This document shows, one piece after another, positions 24,365-35,600 of a stretch of 64,000 bases of DNA. The position numbers and the translations under genes are program-made. Origin of the DNA: Variovorax sp. RA8 (GTDB lineage Bacteria; Pseudomonadota; Gammaproteobacteria; Burkholderiales; Burkholderiaceae_C); NCBI RefSeq assembly GCF_901827175.1, contig NZ_LR594663.1, positions 186,001 through 250,000 on the forward strand, written 5' to 3'. The notes under the pieces are model-generated. The model was not told the DNA's origin and did no database searches. It saw nothing but the letters and a program-made list of their open reading frames with translations. Positions within the stretch are counted from its first letter, which is position 1; the number at the start of each line of letters is the position of its first letter.

Positions 24365-26020
24365 ATGAAAACCAAAAACCTCATGATCGCCCTCGTTGGC
24401 GCTGTAGTGCTCGGCGTCGGCGGCTTCGGTGTCTACCGCCTTGGCATGCAGCGCGGCATGGCCATGACTCCGGCGTCGAGCGGAGCCACCGTCCGCGCGG
24501 CTGCGAATACCACCGGCGGGGCCCCAGGTGTTGCGGTACCTGCCAACGAGTCGGGCGAGGACGCCACCCGACGCCACATCGCGGCCGGCCTCAAGGCTGG
24601 TGATGTCGACCCGGCGAACGGCAAGAAGATCCTCTACTACCACGACCCCATGGTGCCGGGCAACAAGTTCGACAAGCCGGCCAAGTCGCCTTTCATGGAC
24701 ATGATGATGTCCCCGGTCTATGCCGGCGGCGACGGCGACCAGAACAACGTGACCGTGAGCCCGCGCGTGCAGCAGAACCTGGGCGTTCGAACCGCGGCCG
24801 TCGCGGAGGGCACGCTGTCGCCGCAGCTCGCGGCGGTCGGCAGCATCGCCTTCAACGAGCGCGACCAGGTCATCGTGCAGGCGCGTGCCACCGGGTATGT
24901 GGAGCGGCTGCATGTGCGTGCCACGCTCGACCGCGTCTCCAGGGGACAGCCGCTGGCCGAGCTCTATGTGCCCGACTGGATCGCCGCACAAGAGGAGTTT
25001 CTGTCGGTCCAGCGCATGCGCGGCACCGATCTCGCGCCGCTCATCGATGGCGCTCGCCAGCGCATGCGCCAGGTCGGCATGAGCGAAGTCCAGATCGAAG
25101 GCGTCGCGCGCAGCGGCCGCACGCAGCCTCGCATCACGCTGGTCGCGCCGATCGCGGGCGTGGTCACCGAATTGGCGGCGCGCGAAGGCATGACGGTGAT
25201 GGCGGGCGCCACCCTGTTCCGCATCAACGGCTTGGCCACCGTCTGGGCCAACGCCGAGGTGCCCGAGAGCCAGGCAGCGCTGGTGCGGCCGGGGGCCAAG
25301 GTGCAGGCCAGGACGCCGGCGGCGCCGGGCGAGACCTTCGACGGCAAGGTGCAGGCCATCCTGCCCGATGTCAGCGCTGCGACTCGCACCCTGAAGGCAC
25401 GGCTGGAACTGGCGAACCCCGGCGCGCGGTTGGTGCCGGGCATGTTCGTGTCGATGCAGTTCATGGACATGCGGGCCGACAAGGTGCTGCTGATTCCCAC
25501 CGAAGCGGTGATCCAGACCGGCAAGCGCACGGTGGTGATGCTGGCCGAGGAGAACGGGCGCTTTCGTCCGGTCGAGGTCGAGATCGGCATCGAGAGCGGT
25601 GGCCAGACCGAGGTCAAGCGCGGCCTTTCAGCCGGCCAGCGCGTCGTAGTGTCTTCGCAGTTCCTGATCGACTCGGAGGCGAGTCTCCGGGGTATCGAGG
25701 CGCGCTTGAATGCCGGCCCGAGCGCAGCCGCCACGCCCCCTGCCGCTGCAACCGCGGGCGCTCCCAGGCATGTCGGCGAAGCCAAGGTCGAGAGCATCGG
25801 CAAGGACGCCTTGACCCTGTCGCACGGGCCCATCCCGACGATCAAGTGGGGGCCGATGACCATGGACTTCAAGCTGCCGTCCGGCGGCGCGCCGCGCAAC
25901 GTCCGTGTCGGCGATCGCGTGACCTTCGAGTTCTTCATGGACAAGGACGACCTGCCGCAGCTCACTCGCGTCACGCCGATGGCGCCCGATCACAAGGCGG
26001 CAACGGGAGGCACGAAGTGA
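24365..26020 (+). CDS. cusB: CusB-like membrane-fusion protein with C-terminal CusF domain
   Basis: A 551-residue periplasmic adaptor anchored by an N-terminal hydrophobic segment ([18 protein letters not shown]). It has a heavy-metal-binding segment [10 protein letters not shown]...DMMMSPVY (about residues 92-120), then the barrel-sandwich/beta-barrel MFP region, and at the C-terminus a CusF-like domain with the W...MTMDF copper site (about residues 490-545). CusF is a separate chaperone in E. coli, so this is a built-in copy in addition to the CusF gene downstream. The start at 24365 overlaps no gene; its stop overlaps cusA (GTGA). Confidence 0.9.
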   Translation: MKTKNLMIALVGAVVLGVGGFGVYRLGMQRGMAMTPASSGATVRAAANTTGGAPGVAVPANESGEDATRRHIAAGLKAGDVDPANGKKILYYHDPMVPGNKFDKPAKSPFMDMMMSPVYAGGDGDQNNVTVSPRVQQNLGVRTAAVAEGTLSPQLAAVGSIAFNERDQVIVQARATGYVERLHVRATLDRVSRGQPLAELYVPDWIAAQEEFLSVQRMRGTDLAPLIDGARQRMRQVGMSEVQIEGVARSGRTQPRITLVAPIAGVVTELAAREGMTVMAGATLFRINGLATVWANAEVPESQAALVRPGAKVQARTPAAPGETFDGKVQAILPDVSAATRTLKARLELANPGARLVPGMFVSMQFMDMRADKVLLIPTEAVIQTGKRTVVMLAEENGRFRPVEVEIGIESGGQTEVKRGLSAGQRVVVSSQFLIDSEASLRGIEARLNAGPSAAATPPAAATAGAPRHVGEAKVESIGKDALTLSHGPIPTIKWGPMTMDFKLPSGGAPRNVRVGDRVTFEFFMDKDDLPQLTRVTPMAPDHKAATGGTK

Positions 26021-29000
26021 TCGCCAAACTCATTCGCTGGTCCATCGCCAACCGCTTCCTGGTACTGCTCGCCACGGTGATGCTCAGCGCCTGGGGCGTG
26101 TACTCGGTGACGCGCACGCCGCTCGATGCGCTGCCCGATCTCTCGGACGTGCAGGTCATCATTCGCACGACCTACCCAGGCCAGGCGCCGCGCATCGTCG
26201 AGAACCAGATCACCTACCCGCTGACGACGACCATGCTGTCGGTGCCGGGCGCCAAGACCGTTCGCGGCTACTCCTTCTTCGGCGACTCCTTTGTCTACGT
26301 GCTGTTCGAGGACGGCACCGATCTTTACTGGGCCCGTTCGCGCGTGCTGGAGTACCTGAACCAGGTGCAGGCGCGGCTGCCGGCCGGCGCCAAGGCTTCG
26401 CTCGGGCCCGACGCCACGGGCGTGGGCTGGATCTACCAGTACGCCCTGGTCGACCGCAGCGGCACACAGGACGCGTCACAACTGCGCGCCCTGCAGGACT
26501 GGTTCCTGAAGTACGAACTCAAGACGGTGCCCAACGTCGCCGAGGTGGCCTCGGTCGGCGGCATGGTGCGCCAGTACCAGGTGGTGCTCGACCCCGACAA
26601 GCTTGCGGCGTACCGGATCCCGCACACCCAGGTCGTCGAGGCGATCCGCAAAGCCAACCAGGAGACCGGCGGCTCGGTGCTCGAGCTCGGCGAGGCCGAG
26701 TACATGGTGCGCGCCTCGGGCTACCTCCAGAACCTGGACGATTTCCGCAAGGTGCCCCTGATGACCACCGATGCCGGCGTCTCGGTGCGCCTGGGCGACG
26801 TCGCGCGCATCCAGGTCGGCCCCGAGATGCGCCGCGGCATCGGCGAGCTCGATGGCGAAGGCGAAGCCGCCGGCGGCGTGATCGTGATGCGTTCGGGCAA
26901 GAACGCGCTGGAGACCATCGCGGCCGTCAAGGAAAAGCTCAAGACCCTGCAGGCCAGCCTGCCCCAGGGCGTGGAGATCGTGCCGACCTACGACCGCTCC
27001 AGCCTCATCGAGCGGGCGGTGGAGAACCTGAGCCACAAGCTGCTGGAGGAATTCCTCGTGGTCGCGCTGGTGTGCTTCATCTTCCTGTTCCACCTGCGCT
27101 CGGCCTTCGTGGCGATCGTCTCGCTGCCCTTGGGCATCCTGGCGGCCTTCATCGTCATGCACTACCAGGGCGTCAACGCCAACATCATGTCGCTCGGCGG
27201 CATTGCGATCGCCATCGGCGCGATGGTCGATGCGGCGGTCGTGATGATCGAGAACGCGCACAAGCATGTGGAGCAGTGGAATCACGAGCATCCTGGGCAT
27301 ACGCTGGAGGGCGACGCGCGCTGGCGCGTGATCGGCGATTCGGCGGCCGAGGTGGGGCCGGCGCTGTTCTTCTCGCTCCTGATCATCACGCTGTCCTTCA
27401 TCCCGGTCTTCACGCTGGAGGCGCAGGAGGGGCGCCTTTTCTCGCCGCTGGCCTTCACCAAGACCTACGCGATGGCGGCGGCGGCCGGCCTCTCGGTCAC
27501 GCTGATCCCGGTGCTCATGGGCTACCTGATCCGCGGCCGGATTCCCGATGAGAAGACCAACCCGCTGAACCGGCTGCTCATCGCGGCCTACCAGCCGCTG
27601 TTGAATGCCGTGCTGCGCCGGCCGAAGCTGACGCTGCTCGGCGCAGCGATCGTGCTGGTGCTGAGCCTGTGGCCGCTGCAGCACATCGGTGGCGAGTTCA
27701 TGCCGCGGCTGGACGAAGGTGATCTGCTCTACATGCCTTCGGCATTGCCCGGCCTGTCCGCGGGCAAGGCCAGTGAGCTGCTACAGCAGACCGACCGCCT
27801 GATCAAGACCGTGCCGGAGGTGGCGAGCGTCTACGGCAAGTCCGGCCGTGCCGAGACCGCGACCGATCCCGCGCCGCTGGAGATGTTCGAAACGACGATC
27901 CAGTTCAAGCCGCGCGAGCAGTGGCGCCCCGGCATGACACAGGACCGGCTGGTGGAGGAGCTCGATCGCATCGTCAAGGTGCCAGGCCTGGCCAATATCT
28001 GGGTGCCGCCGATCCGCAACCGCATCGACATGCTGGCCACCGGCATCAAGAGCCCCGTGGGCGTCAAGGTGGCAGGCACCGACCTGGTGACGATCGACCG
28101 CATCACCGGCGAGATCGAGCGTGCGCTCAAGGATGTGCCGGGCGTGTCGAGCGCCCTGGCCGAGCGGCTGACGGGCGGGCGTTATGTGGACGTGAACATC
28201 AAACGCGATGAAGCCGCGCGTTTCGGCATGAACATCACCGACGTGCAGTCGGTGGTCGCCTCTGCGGTGGGCGGCGAGAACATCGGCGAGACGGTCGAAG
28301 GCTTGCAACGCTTCCCGATCAACATGCGCTATCCGCGCGAGATCCGCGACTCGCTGGAGAAGCTGCGGGCGTTGCCCGTCGTCACGGAACGTGGTGCGCG
28401 GCTGGTGCTTTCCGACGTGGCGGATATCCGCATCACCGACGGCCCGCCGATGCTGCGCAGCGAGAACGCGCGTCTGTCGGGCTGGGTCTATGTGGACATC
28501 CGCGGCCGCGACCTGCGCTCAGCCGTGCAGGACATGCAGCGGGTGGTTGCCAGGGAGGTGAAGCTGCCGCCGGGCTATTCGATCTCCTGGTCGGGCCAGT
28601 TCGAGTTCCTCGAGCGCGCCACGGCCAAGCTGAAGGTGGTCGTTCCCTTCACGCTGCTGATCATTTTCGTGCTCCTCTACCTGACCTTCAAGCGCTTCGA
28701 CGAGGCGCTCCTCATCATGGCCGCGCTGCCCTTCGCACTGGTGGGCGGCATCTGGCTGCTATATCTGCTCAGCTACAACCTGTCAGTCGCTGGGGCCGTT
28801 GGATTCATCGCGCTCGCAGGGGTGTCTGCCGAGTTCGGTGTGATCATGCTGCTGTACCTCAAGCACGCTTGGCAGGACCGGATCGACGACGGACACACGG
28901 AGGACGCAGACCTGCTGGACGCGATCCGTGAAGGCGCGGTGCTGCGCGTGCGTCCCAAGGCGATGACGGTTGCCGTCATCCTGGCGGGCCTGTTCCCGAT

Positions 29001-29187
29001 CATGTGGGGCAGCGGCACCGGCTCGGAAGTCATGCAGCGCATCGCGGCGCCGATGGTGGGCGGGATGATCACTGCGCCGTTGCTGTCGATGTTCGTGATT
29101 CCTGCGGCATATCTGCTCATGCGCCGGTCCCGTGAGCAACGCGCACCTCGGCTTGCGTTCTGGAGAGGGCGCCGTGGCACGAGCTGA
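26017..29187 (+). CDS. cusA: CusA-like heavy-metal efflux RND pump
   Basis: A 1056-residue inner-membrane pump of the HME-RND family, starting at the GTG overlapping the cusB stop. Recognised features are the N-terminal [15 protein letters not shown] helix, the PDLSDVQVI segment of HME pumps, the TM4 motif [13 protein letters not shown] with the proton-relay Asp, and twelve predicted membrane segments in the usual 1+5 / 1+5 order. Expected substrates are Cu(I) and Ag(I) (Cus) rather than Zn/Cd/Co (Czc), judged from the operon's CusF-type domains. Confidence 0.9.
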   Translation: MIAKLIRWSIANRFLVLLATVMLSAWGVYSVTRTPLDALPDLSDVQVIIRTTYPGQAPRIVENQITYPLTTTMLSVPGAKTVRGYSFFGDSFVYVLFEDGTDLYWARSRVLEYLNQVQARLPAGAKASLGPDATGVGWIYQYALVDRSGTQDASQLRALQDWFLKYELKTVPNVAEVASVGGMVRQYQVVLDPDKLAAYRIPHTQVVEAIRKANQETGGSVLELGEAEYMVRASGYLQNLDDFRKVPLMTTDAGVSVRLGDVARIQVGPEMRRGIGELDGEGEAAGGVIVMRSGKNALETIAAVKEKLKTLQASLPQGVEIVPTYDRSSLIERAVENLSHKLLEEFLVVALVCFIFLFHLRSAFVAIVSLPLGILAAFIVMHYQGVNANIMSLGGIAIAIGAMVDAAVVMIENAHKHVEQWNHEHPGHTLEGDARWRVIGDSAAEVGPALFFSLLIITLSFIPVFTLEAQEGRLFSPLAFTKTYAMAAAAGLSVTLIPVLMGYLIRGRIPDEKTNPLNRLLIAAYQPLLNAVLRRPKLTLLGAAIVLVLSLWPLQHIGGEFMPRLDEGDLLYMPSALPGLSAGKASELLQQTDRLIKTVPEVASVYGKSGRAETATDPAPLEMFETTIQFKPREQWRPGMTQDRLVEELDRIVKVPGLANIWVPPIRNRIDMLATGIKSPVGVKVAGTDLVTIDRITGEIERALKDVPGVSSALAERLTGGRYVDVNIKRDEAARFGMNITDVQSVVASAVGGENIGETVEGLQRFPINMRYPREIRDSLEKLRALPVVTERGARLVLSDVADIRITDGPPMLRSENARLSGWVYVDIRGRDLRSAVQDMQRVVAREVKLPPGYSISWSGQFEFLERATAKLKVVVPFTLLIIFVLLYLTFKRFDEALLIMAALPFALVGGIWLLYLLSYNLSVAGAVGFIALAGVSAEFGVIMLLYLKHAWQDRIDDGHTEDADLLDAIREGAVLRVRPKAMTVAVILAGLFPIMWGSGTGSEVMQRIAAPMVGGMITAPLLSMFVIPAAYLLMRRSREQRAPRLAFWRGRRGTS

Positions 29188-29536
29188 ATGCCTCCGACGA
29201 TGGCGTGCACGCTTTGGCGTCGCGCTGTTCCTGTGTCTGGCGCTGCTCGGCATGGGAGCGCGGGCGTCGATCCCCGGGATGCAGGACGCCGGGCCAGTAG
29301 CGATCTCGGCCGTGGTCTCGGAGTCGATGCAGACTGTCGCGGACTGCATGCCCTGCGCGCGCTGCTACGTCGCTCCAGCGCCGGTGACGCAAGGGTTCAG
29401 TGGCGAGGGCAACACGCCCGATGAATCATTCTGGCGGGTTCGTTCCCCCTCCGTACCCGATACGGAGTATTTCGAGACAGGAGGCCGGCACGTCGGGTTG
29501 CCCGTGCGCATCCTGTACTGCCGGTGGCTGGATTGA
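29174..29536 (+). CDS. Small exported Cys-rich protein downstream of cusA
   Basis: A 120-residue protein overlapping the end of cusA. The GTG at 29174 is preferred over the GTG at 29132 because it leaves a shorter overlap. A hydrophobic N-terminal helix ([18 protein letters not shown]) is followed by a CMPCARCY cluster. It is probably exported and may bind copper; no family is recognised. Confidence 0.6.
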   Translation: MARAECLRRWRARFGVALFLCLALLGMGARASIPGMQDAGPVAISAVVSESMQTVADCMPCARCYVAPAPVTQGFSGEGNTPDESFWRVRSPSVPDTEYFETGGRHVGLPVRILYCRWLD

Positions 29537-29599
29537 TCGGTGGCCCGCGGGCTCCAAGGCTCGCATTTGCCATGTACCGATCAATTTCAGGAGCTCATC

Positions 29600-29908
29600 A
29601 TGAAAAAGCTATTCACCACCCTCATCAGCGCCGTTGCGCTGGGGACCACTTTGCCGGCGCTCGCTGGCCCTGACTTCCAGGCCATAGAGCAAGCGCGCAA
29701 GGCGAAACAGGTCGCACAGGTCGAACGCCAGGCTGACCTCCGCGTGGCTCAGGGAGCTGCCAGGACGGGATCTCTGAAATGCCCGCCCGAGCCGCTCGTG
29801 CTACCACTGGACCACGGTCCGCGCGCGCAGACCACGCCTGCCGAGAACCGATCGCGCCGAAGTCGCTATGAGGCGCAGGTGGCCGCGTGCAAGGAGGCCG
29901 CGAAGTGA
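29600..29908 (+). CDS. Small periplasmic protein, 102 aa
   Basis: It begins MKKLFTTLISAVALGTTLPALAG, a standard signal peptide, with GGAG upstream. The mature part is charged and has two Cys residues (KCPPE and AACKE) that could form a disulfide. It lies in the copper operon between cusA and cusF. Function unknown. Confidence 0.65.
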   Translation: MKKLFTTLISAVALGTTLPALAGPDFQAIEQARKAKQVAQVERQADLRVAQGAARTGSLKCPPEPLVLPLDHGPRAQTTPAENRSRRSRYEAQVAACKEAAK

Positions 29909-30118
29909 GACGAATGCGCCGACGGTTGATCTTGTCGTTGGCGCCTAACGCGGTCGCACGTTCGTCGTGGTCCGCGGGCACCCAGCCGGACAGTCTGCCA
30001 GTCTTACCGATGACAGGAGGGCTGACGCACACAGCGACCCGCTAACACTCCCCCATCGCGACGGTCCGAAGACTGCGCGCTGTTACTTTTTTGCAACCCA
30101 TCTCAGCAGGAGATTCAA

Positions 30119-30547
30119 ATGAAGAAGATCACTCTCGCCGCCATCGCTCTGGCCTTGACATTGCCCGCCGCCGGCGTGTTCGCCCAAGAGACGATGTAGA
30201 AGGACGGCATGAACTGCATGGACATGAAGGGCATGGACATGAAGGGCATGGACATGAAAGGCATGGACATGAAAGGTATGAACATGGACTGCCCGGACAT
30301 GTCCAAGAAGCCGGCCGCCGACAAGCAGAGCACTCACATGGCCAAGGGCGTGGTCAAGAAGATCAATGCCAAGACCGGCATGGTCACGGTGGCCCACGAA
30401 CCAGTCCAGAGCATGAACTGGCCGGCCATGACGATGGACTTCAAAGTGAAAGACAAAATGCTCTTGAAAAAGTTCGCCGACGGCAAGGATGTCGAATTCG
30501 AGTTTGCTAAGGAAGGCAGCGGCTATGTCGTGAAGTCCGTGAAGTAA
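30119..30547 (+). pseudogene. cusF: CusF-like periplasmic copper chaperone interrupted by TAG
   Basis: A signal peptide (MKKITLAAIALALTLPAAG, cut after VFAQ) is followed by a TAG at codon 27 (30197-30199). The same frame then continues KDGMNCMDMKG... to the stop at 30547 with an intact CusF domain (MNWPAMTMDF, the Trp-Met-Met copper site, at residues about 100-110). CAG to TAG (Gln to stop) would explain it. If not suppressed, an internal start at ATG 30209 would give a protein without signal peptide that stays in the cytoplasm. It is the last gene of the cus operon. Confidence 0.8.
30218..30292. repeat. 15-bp tandem repeat encoding MDMKG
   Basis: Four copies of a 15-base unit encode MDMKG, followed by a variant MNMDC, in the N-terminal part of CusF. 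The methionine-rich repeat is a plausible Cu(I)/Ag(I)-binding tail that could vary in copy number. Confidence 0.85.
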
Positions 30548-30636
30548 ACGGACGCTACGCCCGGCATTGCGTCAACATCCGTGTGATGCTGGGCCTGCGT
30601 TTCGCACGCATCGCGTCTGCGGGCGAGCGAGTTGAC

Positions 30637-31431
30637 TTAGGTCACAACCAAACGGACGCGGGCCCCTGTAAGTAGTCGCTCAAACGAAGGCGGTGGGCTC
30701 CGATCAGTGAATATCACGTTGACATTCTCAAGAGCACTCAGTTCGAACATCGCCGTCCGGCTGAAACTGCCGAAGTCTGCTGCAAGCCAGACTTCACGCG
30801 AGTGCGCCAGGATGGCTCGAGTCAGCCGGGCCTCCGCACTGTCGAAGCCGCGCAGGGTGCCATCAGCGTCGATGCCGAATGTGCCGATGACACAAACATC
30901 GACCTTGAACTGGCAAATGAAATCGATGGCAGCGTCGCCCATGATCGCGCCGTCGATAGCCCGTACCGGTCCTGGGGTCACAATCAGCTCGCAGTCCGCG
31001 TTGCAGGATAGGGTGATCGCCGCGTACAGGTTGTTTGTGATCACGCGCAGGCCTCTATGCTGCACCAACTCTTGTGCAATCGCGTGGGCTACTGGGCCAT
31101 TGCTCAGGAAGAGCGAGCGGCCATGCTCCACGGCGAGTGCGACGGCCCGTGCGATGCGGCGGCTCCCATCGTCGAAATCGTCGCGCCTGCGATGGTCGGT
31201 GCTCCCGACGTCGAACGTCGACAAGCGCACACCACCATGAAAGCGCAAAAGTTGACCTCCGGCTTCGAGCACTTGCACGTCGTGCCGAATGGTCTGCTCG
31301 GTCACTGCAAAACATTCGGCCAAGGCGTGGATGCTCAGGGGCCCATGCCGCCGCAGAGCATCAAGAATGCGTAGCTGCCTCGGAATCAGGACCGTCATGA
31401 CGCGGTCTTCACCCGCCTTGATGTCGGGCAT
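30637..31431 (-). CDS. DeoR/GlpR-family transcriptional regulator
   Basis: A 264-residue DeoR-type regulator. The N-terminal HTH (ILDALRRHGPLSIHALAECFAVTEQTIRHDVQVLE) is followed by the sugar-phosphate-sensing DeoRC domain (LFLSNGPVAHAIAQEL, GTFGIDADGTLRGFD). A start at ATG 31398 is also possible. It is transcribed towards cusF and separated from lspA by about 85 bases on the same strand. DeoR regulators usually control sugar metabolism, so its place in a metal island is unexplained. Confidence 0.85.
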   Translation of the reverse strand: MPDIKAGEDRVMTVLIPRQLRILDALRRHGPLSIHALAECFAVTEQTIRHDVQVLEAGGQLLRFHGGVRLSTFDVGSTDHRRRDDFDDGSRRIARAVALAVEHGRSLFLSNGPVAHAIAQELVQHRGLRVITNNLYAAITLSCNADCELIVTPGPVRAIDGAIMGDAAIDFICQFKVDVCVIGTFGIDADGTLRGFDSAEARLTRAILAHSREVWLAADFGSFSRTAMFELSALENVNVIFTDRSPPPSFERLLTGARVRLVVT

Positions 31432-31516
31432 GCTGCTGCAAAGGCATGCCTAACGCGAGTCAACTGCCGCCGCCCCGAGTCGCTGCTGGGGTTTCGCAGG
31501 AGGCTTGTTCGACCGT

Positions 31517-32038
31517 TCATCTCCCTTCACGCGCGGCCGGATGGGGCCGTTCGGCGGAAAAGGTCGAAATGAGCAGGCTCGCGACCCCCGAGCAGATCGC
31601 GATGTCGGCAACATTGAAGGCAGGCCAATGCCAGCCTGCCAAATGGAAGTCCAGAAAGTCCGTCACGCGGCCAAAGACCCAACGGTCCACTGCATTGCCG
31701 ACAGCGCCGCCCAGCACAAGGCTGTAGGCGAGACCCTCCAGACGCCTCAGGTGCGTCGTGAGCAGCCAGACAAGGGCCACCGAAACCATCACTGCGACAC
31801 CGATCAAGATATACCTCGACCAGTTCCCAGCATCGGAAAACATGCTGAACGCTGCACCTGAGTTGCGCGCCGAAACCAGATTGAAGAAGCTGGCGAGCGG
31901 GACAACCGCGCCCTGCGGAAGCTCCAAACGAATCCAATGTTTGGTCAGAAAATCTGCGAAGACGACGGCAGCTGCGAGCGCCCACCATGGCAAACCGTTT
32001 CGTACGCAGTCCGCCGAACCTTGTTGTCCGCTGGTCAT
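31517..32038 (-). CDS. pbrC: Signal peptidase II (LspA), PbrC-like
   Basis: A lipoprotein signal peptidase of 173 residues with four membrane segments. The conserved boxes are FADFLTK, VSARNSGAAFS, GNAVDRWVFGRVTDFLDF and FNVAD; the Asp in GNAVDR and the one in FNVAD are the catalytic pair. Its ATG overlaps the stop of the PAP2 gene (ATGA). In the Cupriavidus metallidurans pbr operon an LspA homologue (pbrC) follows pbrB and matures PbrB-like proteins. The same order here supports that role. Confidence 0.85.
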   Translation of the reverse strand: MTSGQQGSADCVRNGLPWWALAAAVVFADFLTKHWIRLELPQGAVVPLASFFNLVSARNSGAAFSMFSDAGNWSRYILIGVAVMVSVALVWLLTTHLRRLEGLAYSLVLGGAVGNAVDRWVFGRVTDFLDFHLAGWHWPAFNVADIAICSGVASLLISTFSAERPHPAAREGR

Positions 32039-32673
32039 TTCGTGGCTCCGAGCCTGGACCGGCCGTAGAGACGCAGGGCGAGCGCATGCGATGCCGATCG
32101 GACCATGGGAATTCGTTGGGTGAGGTCATTTGCCGCCACGAAGCAGGCGAGACCAACCATCCAGCCGCCCACGACGTCGGCGGGGAAGTGCGCGCCCAAC
32201 GCGATGCGCGAATAGCCGACACCCACCAGGCCCATCAGCAACATGGCACGACCAGGCGCAGAGACGATAGGCCACATGGCGTTGACAACCAGCATGGCGT
32301 AGACCGAGTGACCGCTGGGAAAGCCATGCGTGGGCTCCTCGCGCGCCAGCACATGTGCAGCTTGACCCAGTACAGTGCCGGGTCGCGGGAGATCCAGTCC
32401 CCATTTGAGAGCACTGGCGATGGCGAATGCCGACAGGAAAGCCCAGCCAAAGAGAATGGCCCGATCGATGATCCTTTCCCCGTACTCGGCATCGGCACAG
32501 CGTCTCCCCCAGAACAGAAGCACGGCCACCACCAGGGGCGCCGCCCAGTAGTTCCCAAGCGCGCTGCCCACCCGTACCAAGCCCTCGAGACTCGCCGGCA
32601 TCGCGGCGTTGATGCCTTCGAACAGCATCTGGTTGAGTCCCAGCCAGTCGTAAGCCAGCAGCTTCAGGTTCAT
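32035..32673 (-). CDS. pbrB: PAP2-family undecaprenyl-pyrophosphate phosphatase, PbrB-like
   Basis: An integral-membrane phosphatase of about 212 residues, with the three PAP2 motifs KWGLDLPRPG, PSGHS and SRIALGAHFPADVVGG. In lead resistance PbrB is thought to release inorganic phosphate that precipitates exported Pb(II). The start overlaps the pbrA stop (ATGA), and a longer upstream extension of the frame lies inside pbrA and is rejected. Operon order pbrA-pbrB-pbrC. Confidence 0.85.
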   Translation of the reverse strand: MNLKLLAYDWLGLNQMLFEGINAAMPASLEGLVRVGSALGNYWAAPLVVAVLLFWGRRCADAEYGERIIDRAILFGWAFLSAFAIASALKWGLDLPRPGTVLGQAAHVLAREEPTHGFPSGHSVYAMLVVNAMWPIVSAPGRAMLLMGLVGVGYSRIALGAHFPADVVGGWMVGLACFVAANDLTQRIPMVRSASHALALRLYGRSRLGATK

Positions 32674-35600
32674 GCCGGCTTCAATACCTGCGCAGCCGTA
32701 GGCTCCGGCGTTGTCGTGGCACCCAGCAATCGCAGCCCGTTGAACACCACGAGCAGGCTCGCGCCCATGTCGGCAAACACCGCCATCCACATGGTTGCGT
32801 GGCCGCTGAAAGTCAGCGCGATAAAGACGGCCTTGATGCCCAGGGCCAGCACGATGTTCTGCGTCAGCACGTTCGCGGTGGTCTTGGACAAGCGAATGAA
32901 GGTCGGGATCTTGCGCAGATCGTCATCCATCAAGGCCACGTCGGCCGTTTCGATGGCGGTGTCGGTCCCCGCTGCACCCATGGCAAAGCCGATATCAGCG
33001 CGGGCGAGCGCCGGCGAGTCGTTGATGCCATCGCCCACCATGCCGACTTGACCTTCGCGGCCGACCAACTCCTCGATGGTCTTGAGCTTGTCTTCGGGCA
33101 ACTGGTCCCCGCGCGCCTCGGCGATGCCGACCTGGGCGGCGATCGCCTGCGCCGTGTGCTGGTTATCCCCCGTGAGCATCAGCGTGCGAATGCCCTGCGC
33201 CTGGAGATCGGCGATCGCCTGGCGGCTGGTTTCCTTCACGGTATCGGCGACCGCGAAAATACCCAGGACATTGGCGTCATCCATCAGCAGCACGGCGGTC
33301 TTGCCTTGGCGTTCCAACGCTTGCAGCTGCGATTGCAGCGGCGACTCGCTCAGGCCGCGCTCCTGGGCCAGCCGATGATTGCCCATATGCAGCATCCGAC
33401 CTTGCACCGATCCGCGCACGCCACGCCCCGGCAGTGCGGCGAAGGCCTCGACGTCTTGCAGCACGACGCCGTCCCTCAGAGCGCTGCGCGCGATGGCTTG
33501 AGACACCGGATGATCCGAACGCGAGGCCAGGCTGGCCGCCCAGGCTGCCACCGTGCGCCCATCGCCATTGAGGGCCACGAAATCGGTCTGTTCGGGCTTG
33601 CCGTGAGTGAGTGTCCCGGTCTTGTCCAGGGCGAGGACCTTGAGCTTGCGGCCACCCTCCAGGTACACACCGCCTTTGATCAGGATGCCCCGGCGCGCCG
33701 CTGCGGCCAGGCCACTGACGATCGTCACCGGCGTGGAGATCACCAGCGCGCACGGGCAGGCGATCACCAACAGCACCAGGGCCTTGTAGATCCAATCCAT
33801 CCAGTCAGCGCCCATGGCCAAGGGCGGGATCGCGGCGACGAGCAAGGCTAGGGCGAACACGGCGGGCGTGTAGACGCGCGCAAACTGATCGACGAAGCGC
33901 TGCGTCGGCGCCCGACTGCCTTGCGCAGACTCGACGGCGTGGATGATGCGCGCCAGTGTTGAGTCATTTGCGCCGGCCGTGACCTTGTACTCGAACGAGC
34001 CGGTTTCGTTGATCGTGCCGGCGAAAACCTGATCTCCCTCGGCCTTCTCCACGGGAAGGCTTTCCCCGGTGATGGGCGCCTGGTTGATGGCCGAGCGCCC
34101 CGAGGCGATCACCCCATCGAGCGCGATGCGTTCGCCAGGCCGCACACGCACCAGGGCCTGCAGCGGCACCTCCTTGGCAGGCACCTCGTTCCAAGACCCG
34201 TTGTCTTGACGAACAGTCGCTGTCGCGGGAGCGAGATCCATCAGGCCACGAATGGCATTGCGTGCGCGGTCCAACGACTTGGCCTCGATCAGTTCGGCAA
34301 GGGCGAACAGAAACATGACCATCGCAGCCTCCGGCCAATGGCCGATCGCCATCCCGCCCGTGACCGCAATGGACATCAGGGCGTTCATGTTGAGGTTGCG
34401 GTTCTTCAGGGCGATCCAGCCCTTCTTGTAGGTGCTCAATCCTCCAGTGAGGATCGAGACCAGCGCGAGCGCTACAACCGCCCAGTGGTTTCCGTTGTTG
34501 ATCCAAAAGACGACTTCGGCCAGTACCGCGGCGACGCCGGACACCGCCATCGGAACCCAGTTGGTCCTTTGCTCTGTCGCCTCGGTGTCGAGCGGCTCGT
34601 CGCTCTGGCGCACCACCGTCTCGAAGCCCAGCGACTCGATGGCCTGGACGGCGGAGCCGATCGCCTCCGGTGCGTGCTTGACCGTCAGCGTGCGCTGCAT
34701 CAGGTTGAACTGAAGATCACCGACGCCGGCCATTCCTTGCAGCTTGCCGCGGATCAACCCTTCCTCGGTCGGACAATCCATCTTCGCGATGTGCAGCACC
34801 GTCGTGGCGCCCGGCGCATCCCGGCGTTCGGCTTTCATGCCGATGGACGTCAGCGCCTTCTCGATGGGGTCGGTCGTAGGCAAGGTGTGGCTGACCGAAA
34901 GTACGCGCTGCATGAGGTTGAAGTCCATGGCGTGAATGCCGCTCACCTTGCCCAACCGATCTCTGATCAGCGCTTCTTCCGTAGGGCAGTCCATGTTCTC
35001 GATGCGATAGGTCACTCTGGAGGTGTGCGCATCGAGATTCGGTACCGCGTCAGGCGCTACAGCAAGCGGAGCATCGACCAGAGAAACGGGAGCCTCCGAG
35101 GCAGGCGTGTGCGGCCCCTCTTCATCGACCCGTGCTGTCATGCCGATCGAGGCCAGGATCGATTCCATCTCAGCACGGACCGGTTCCACATGTGTCACCG
35201 CCAAGGTGCGCTGGTGAAGGTCGAACTGCAGGTCCTGCACCCCCTTGAGCTTCTGCAGGTGCGAGCGAATGAGCTTTTCCTCGCTCGGACAGTCCATGTT
35301 CTCAATGCGGTAGAGGGTGCGGACTGTGTCGTCAGCACGCCGAGCGTGCATACCGACGGATCGCAGGCACGCCTCGAGCATGTCTGCCGAGGCCAGTCTG
35401 TGGAAGACAGTCAGTGTTCGGCGGGGCAGGTCGAACTCCAGCCTCTCCAGCCCGGAGATGCCGTCGAGAGTGCGGCGGACGAGGGCTTCCTCGTTGCGGC
35501 AATCCATGTTGTCGATATGGAACACCGTTTTCCGCGGGGACTGGCCCTGGCGATGCGCGTTCATACCGACCTCTGCGAGAGCCTGCTCGATCGGATCAAG

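Noticed and set aside
26476..27684. Minus-strand frame opposite cusA
   Set aside because: Composition is His/Arg/Gln-rich as expected of an antisense frame in high-GC DNA.
30548..30610. Terminator hairpin after cusF
   Set aside because: An imperfect GCCCGGCAT/ATGCTGGGC pairing exists, but the loop is long and no T-run follows.
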